From NCBI GenBank assembly GCA_946800325.1, contig OX326960.1, positions 50,215,355-50,279,354 of the forward strand: 64,000 nt of DNA. The letters run 5' to 3'. Positions 59,824 to 64,000 of the stretch are shown in pieces. Position numbers and translations under genes: made by a program. The stretch's first letter is position 1. Each line of letters opens with the position of its first letter. The notes under the pieces were generated by a model. It did not search any database. It worked only from the letters and a program-made list of their open reading frames with translations, and was not told the DNA's origin. The DNA comes from Luzula sylvatica. Its lineage: Eukaryota > Streptophyta > Magnoliopsida > Poales > Juncaceae.

Positions 59824-60163
59824 ACACTTAATGTTCATGAAGGATGTTTTAAGTGAAATTGAGAGGCATCTAGTATCAAACCCCTTTACTAAGTTGGTTG
59901 TAAATGGAATGATAAATGTAGGATAATTATACCATACTCTATCATTTCTCTACGACTTCCTCTATATCACCAATTAACTGTTAATTTATATGTATTTTAA
60001 ATTTTAAATTATATTTTAATTAATTATTAATAAAATATCATTTAATTAATTATCATACTAATTAATCATTAATTATATTTTTATTTTTTTAAATTTATTA
60101 GCCCATTGGCATCCAATCCCTACTCATGCCCTTTACTCCTATCCTATTAGACTACTCATTTTG
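59824..60163. other. Spacer with TTAATTAA palindromes, no gene seen
   Basis: 59930-60100 contains CACCAATTAACTGTTAATT and AATTAATCATTAATTAT, relatives of the foldback MITE at 40497. No coding sequence. Confidence 0.5.
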
Positions 60164-60364
60164 GGCATGTTTGATTTGAGGGATTTTGGAATACATGGAT
60201 ATATCATATACATGTATATGATAATCCATGTATTTGACAATCCATGTTGGTTGTTTGATTAATTGTATTTCAACTACATGTAAACAAAAAACATTTGTTT
60301 GATTCTTGATTGGAATCCATGAGTTGAATTTGTTTGATGGTTTTTTGTTAAATATCTCAAAGAA

Positions 60365-60560
60365 ATAATATCATAAAATTTGAGTATTTGTATTAGTAAA
60401 ATATTAACTAAATATAATAATAAATCAATTAAATTAAGATTTAACTTGTATAATTATCACAAATAAGCATAAAATTTCAGTATTTGTATTAGTAAAATAT
60501 TAACTTAATATAATAATGAATCAATTAAATTAAGATTTAACTTGTATAATTATCACAAAC
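60365..60560. repeat. Tandem duplication, about 105 bp
   Basis: The stretch ATAAAATTTGAGTATTTGTA ... AAGATTTAACTTGTATAATT occurs twice in a row, inside the GGCATGTTTG element. Confidence 0.75.
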
Positions 60561-60654
60561 AAGATTTAACTAGCAAAATATTATAAATATGTTTCGTCTT
60601 CAATTAATTCTTCGAAATTCACATTCTGCCATAGCTACTCTTCGAAATATTATA

Positions 60655-60780
60655 CTGTACGGGTACCAGTATAGTATGCGGTGCCGGTAGCGGTACCTCT
60701 CAAAATTGTTCGAGACATACCTCTCAAAACTGGTACTGGACCAGTACCTCTCAAAACAGGTACGGTACCGGTACCTCTCT
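60655..60780. repeat. GGTACC-rich palindromic block
   Basis: Repeated GGTACCTCTCAAAA-type units (GTAGCGGTACCTCTCAAAA, CAGTACCTCTCAAAACAGG, GTACCGGTACCTCTC). The units are near-palindromic and read as serine- or arginine-rich junk in protein frames. Confidence 0.6.
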
Positions 60781-61696
60781 ACCTTCTTCTCCGACATATT
60801 TTGCAAAGACATTCGCCCCAAATTAACCCCATACGTTCTCAATCTTCCACCAGTCGATAACCCCTAAAGATGGTTTCTTTTGCAATTTGACCCCTAAAAA
60901 GAAAAAAATAGTGTGATGGTAGGCCAAATAATAGGCTAATTAACAGTACTAAATACAGTTTAATGAATCCTAATGAATGTAATTTATTCGCAAATTGAGA
61001 AAATAAAACAAATCGATTGTAGCTCTAATCAAACAACTGAGTTCATAACTTTAATGAATGCAACAAAAACATCTTTAACCCCAATTGAGACAATAATTGA
61101 TAGTACTTAACCCTAATTAGACACTAATCGAATTCTAATTAACAGTACTTAACCTTAATTGATACTATTTCTTCTTAATTGGGACATCCATTGCAACATA
61201 AAGTAGTAGTTCATGCTATTTGAGACACTAATTGGCCTCGAAATAGCACACACGTGAAGAGGCAAAGGCATGAGATACTCACTGATATAGGTGATGTTGG
61301 CAAAAGCTTTGATGCATGTGAGTATTCTTGGAAAGACGAAAATACAGTGGCACTAGTCAACTTAGGACCTTGAGGCAGCAGCGAATTAGGTGAAGGAGAG
61401 AAGCGGCAACAAACTGCATTGAAAAGAGAGAGGCAGCGCAACAAATTCTGGGGAGGGTAACAGGCAGAGCGACAAGTTTTTACGAACGAAGAGGAGGAGG
61501 AGAGAAGAACTGCTTGAGAGGAATACACGAACGAGACCTCTCCGTGTATTCTGAAATACATATTTTTTTTATGTATAACAATATCCCGGAATTTTGGGGT
61601 TGAAATGCAATACAGGTACAAAGCAAACAAGGGATTTTGAGTAAATCCTGTATTTCGTGATGGATATCCCTCAAAATCCCTCAAATCAAACATGCC

Positions 61697-62434
61697 TTTG
61701 TTTCTAATTTTGTTTTTTACCCAACCGGATTCGAACCATGATATTTGCTCGTGCAACACGATATCATTAATTATATGTCAAAATGGGATGGTACAGCATG
61801 TAACCTCATAAATGCACGTGTTGTTGTGATACTGTTTGGTATCATGAAGGGGTTCCATGACTGACATTAAATCAGATGCTCCCCTCATATGAATATTCAA
61901 ATTATATTATTTTTCTTTTTCTTTTAACGATTCCAACCATCCCTATTCTTAATGCTTTTTGGCCCCGCAAATATCTTGTCCTCTGATATAATTCACCATG
62001 ATTACACAGCTAAAATTGGGGCCCAGTATCTTGCTGCCTCTCTTCTTCCAGTTTGGAATAGCCATGTCTCGGGAAAATACACGTGGCCCCACAAACTCAT
62101 TCAAATATTTTTTATTCTTCAATGTTTAAATAAATTAAATAAATTTTTTATATATTGTTAAATGAACTGATTCAATTAAATGAATTAATTAAAAATTCAA
62201 TTAATTCATTTAAATTTTTTCGATTGACGCATCAAAAATTTGGGTGAGTTTTGGAAGCGTCTCTCACTGATTCCAAATGTGATATACTTGTTTGTTCTCC
62301 ATCGAGTCAAAATTTGGGTTCGAAATTTTCATACTTTTCAAATTTGGACGAATTTTGTTAAGATACTTGCTTGTGGTCCCAAGGAGTCTAATTCTTAAGG
62401 TTTATTCTTTACTTTTTTAAAATATTAACCGGGG
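61697..62434. other. Spacer, no gene seen
   Basis: AT-rich, with a possible decayed coding-like stretch around 61930-62100 (GGCCCCGCAAATATCTTGTC...) that has no clear frame or splice sites. Confidence 0.45.
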
Positions 62435-62660
62435 TAATCATGGTGAATAATATCAGACATGGTGAATTTTGTTACAAATTTTGTTGATACAATTTAAAGG
62501 TTTCCCCATACACGGCGGTAGCCATTAGGGGAGGAAACCTTATTTTTTCATTTGTACATTCGTTTTAACAAACTTTTTGTATTTTTTTACTTTAATTTAA
62601 TGAAAATTGATCGGACTGAGCATACATCGCGCTCGCCTTTTCTTAAAAAAAAAAAAAAAA
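62435..62660 (+). mobile_element. 5'-truncated LINE tail (or SINE), 226 bp, with 11-bp target duplication
   Basis: ATTAACCGGGG flanks both sides (62424-62434 and 62661-62671). The insert ends TTTAATGAAAATTGATCGG ... GCGCTCGCCTTTTC and a run of about 15 A. Ends of this kind (xATAAAA...TCGCGC...poly A) are usual for plant L1-type LINE 3' UTRs. A hairpin-like GGTTTCCCCATACACGGCG ... AGGGGAGGAAACC lies in the middle. Confidence 0.82.
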
Positions 62661-62921
62661 ATTAACCGGGGCCTTGTTTTAACGGATGGATAGAATTGAT
62701 GAGTAAGTATTATATTTTAAATTTATCAGAAGATGAATATGATACTTGAAATTTTGGAGGTTAAATATGATCTATTCGTATTTTAAAGGTAAATCCGATA
62801 AATCACAATTTTATTTTTTCAAATATTATCTAATATTTCATCAACCTTTTACTAAAATAAAAACAATCTTCACAAAATGAATTTGTTAGGGAACAAATAA
62901 TGAAATATCCTAATTAAAAAA

Positions 62922-63597
62922 TCACGAAACATCGCATTTTCGAAACTCATCAAGCAATATATCTGTTGCTTTTTCCTGAATGAGCTTCCACGTAGCATTA
63001 ACATGGCGCATTTCTGTCAGAGTTGTCCCGATAGCGAATCTCAACACAAAAATCCCATCCACTTTCACGTGTGTCATGAACGCCTTTCCGCTCAAATTCA
63101 CCATTTCCAAAAGCTTCTCATTAATACTCGAAGCATCGTCTTCCTCGAACCTCGGTTTGAGACGGAAACATACCAGAGCAAACTTTCTGGGCACAACCAC
63201 CTCAAATCGATTGTCCATCTTGACCATCTTCTCGAATTGCTTCGCCATTGTTATGTCGCTCCTTATATGCTCTGCGAGATTAGCCACGCCAAACCTTCTC
63301 ATCACCACCCAGAGCTTGATCGCTCTGAATCGTCGGCTCAGAGCAATTTGCCAGTCCTTATAATCCACCACCTCGTTCAAATCACTCGCTTTGTTCTTTA
63401 AGTACTCAGGATTAGTAGATAACGAATCAATAAGCGATTTAGCTCTCTTGATCCACAAACAACAACAATCCATGTTAGCGAGAAACCACTTGTGTGGATT
63501 CATACTAATCGAGTCAGCGAATTCAACACCATCGAAATAATCGCGAAATTCTGGGCATACAATCGCACTTCCGCCATATGCTGCGTCTATATGAAAC
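62922..63597 (-). CDS. Aromatic L-amino acid decarboxylase (TYDC/TDC/AAS family), last exon only
   Basis: PLP-dependent type II decarboxylase family: makes tyramine, dopamine or tryptamine, or, in the aldehyde-synthase branch, phenylacetaldehyde. The exon opens after an AG acceptor at G|TTT CAT (so the split codon is likely Trp), reading [20 protein letters not shown]. Asp of HIDAAY pairs with the PLP nitrogen; the PLP lysine is in [20 protein letters not shown]. The catalytic-loop residue is Tyr ([13 protein letters not shown]), the state of true decarboxylases; aldehyde synthases have Phe. Further marks: [37 protein letters not shown] and [20 protein letters not shown]. About 225 residues are present; the N-terminal half and start lie to the right of the window. 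The ATG codons at the upstream edge belong to the intron. Confidence 0.92.
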
Positions 63598-64000
63598 CTG
63601 TTCATGTTCATGTTCAAAACAATTTTTATAAGGCATTATTTCATGTATACCCTGAAAAATCTTGGATATCATGTATATATTTTTGAAAGTAAAAAGTATA
63701 TCTTATACCCCTATGAAACATAAAATATAACGTATATTTTAACCCGCAAATGTGCAAATATCATGTATATCCTTATAAAGCATGTGAAATAACATGTATG
63801 CTCCTCTCTAAAATTATTAAATGTACTTCTTTACATTTTTTTGTAAATAAAATAAAAATTTCTGGTCGTTTGCAAGATATTTTGAAAAAAGTTTAGAAAT
63901 AATGCATGCAAATGATATCAGTGTTTATTAATTATTTAAAATGATATTAATATATTAAAATCAATTGACGTGTCAATTAAACATGTCAATTAATCATTAA
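63598..64000 (-). other. Intron of the decarboxylase gene, continuing past the window edge
   Basis: No further decarboxylase exon is present to 64000. The intron carries CATGTATATCCTTATAAAGC-type units (63640-63800) related to the AATTTCACGTATA MITE family, and an AT-rich end. Confidence 0.6.

Larger units (their letters stand above)
60164..61696. mobile_element. Long non-autonomous DNA transposon with GGCATGTTTGATTTGAGGG ends, about 1.53 kb
   Basis: GGCATGTTTGATTTGAGGGA at 60164 is repeated inverted at 61677-61696. Subterminal TTTGATT and ATCCATG motifs accompany both ends. GGGCATGTTTG-type termini are typical of PIF/Harbinger-like (Tourist) elements, but a TTA/TWA duplication was not evident, so the class is tentative. 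It contains a 115-bp tandem duplication (about 60365-60560) and a GGTACC-rich block (60655-60775). A 182-codon minus-strand frame inside (61759-61211) crosses the terminus and has no recognised domain. Confidence 0.6.

Noticed and set aside
61211..61759. 182-codon minus-strand frame as a gene
   Set aside because: It crosses the end of a DNA transposon, has no recognised domain and no supported splice partners.
1..64000. CRISPR arrays, bacterial operons, viral insertions
   Set aside because: No spaced direct repeats of CRISPR type, no bacterial gene layout and no viral polymerase or capsid sequence were seen; the tandem repeats present are minisatellites or transposon arrays.

Overview
This window is nuclear DNA from a flowering plant, most likely a eudicot. 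It is AT-rich, its genes carry many short introns with GT...AG borders, and it encodes plant-specific families (VIH kinase, CLE peptide, AG-peptides, SDI/MS5 TPR protein, trihelix factor, KMS protein, plant aromatic amino acid decarboxylase). The spaces between genes are filled with small non-autonomous transposons. No bacterial, organellar or CRISPR features were seen. Family names come from recognising conserved motifs by eye; no database search was run. Splice sites were placed by hand from reading frame, borders and remembered family sequences. Layout, 1-16 kb: a VIH (PPIP5K) inositol pyrophosphate kinase/phosphatase gene on the minus strand (26 exons, 3' end beyond the left edge); a processed retrocopy with a 17-bp target duplication (5869-7048); a transposon-rich spacer with Mutator-like MITEs at 9011 and 11954; and a caprin-like RGG protein gene (13618-15871, minus). 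16-29 kb: a tandem segmental duplication. Copy A is 15966-23968 and copy B 24684-29214, and each carries a small CYSTM gene. Copy A holds three extra transposons (Mutator-like 17482-18871, hAT-like 19968-20547, Helitron-like about 21620-23166); copy B keeps the matching empty sites. 29-33 kb: a Helitron-like terminus at 29216 leading into a large GTATTTCGT-type repeat field, plus broken gene pieces (31.7-32.9 kb). 34-39.5 kb: an SDI1-like TPR gene (34080-35506), a SINE with perfect 14-bp target duplications, a truncated Copia element and a CLE25/26-like peptide gene with an intron just after the peptide motif. 41-47 kb: a decayed repeat field that contains two tandem AG-peptide genes, the second unit interrupted by a truncated LINE. 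47.6-49.8 kb: a Helitron with clean ends, filled by a TTTTGGTCC repeat array. 51.8-55.6 kb: a divergent gene pair, trihelix factor (minus) and KMS/VMP1-like ER protein (plus). 57.9-58.6 kb: an 85-bp minisatellite; then hAT-like and Harbinger-like elements; and at 62922-63597 the last exon of an aromatic amino acid decarboxylase whose upstream exons lie to the right. The genes do not form one pathway. Inositol-phosphate signalling (VIH) and sulphur-starvation response (SDI-type) both belong to nutrient sensing in plants, but their presence here looks coincidental. The main interest is transposon biology: matched filled and empty sites, two Helitrons sharing an internal palindrome while carrying different expanding arrays, and several elements nested inside others.
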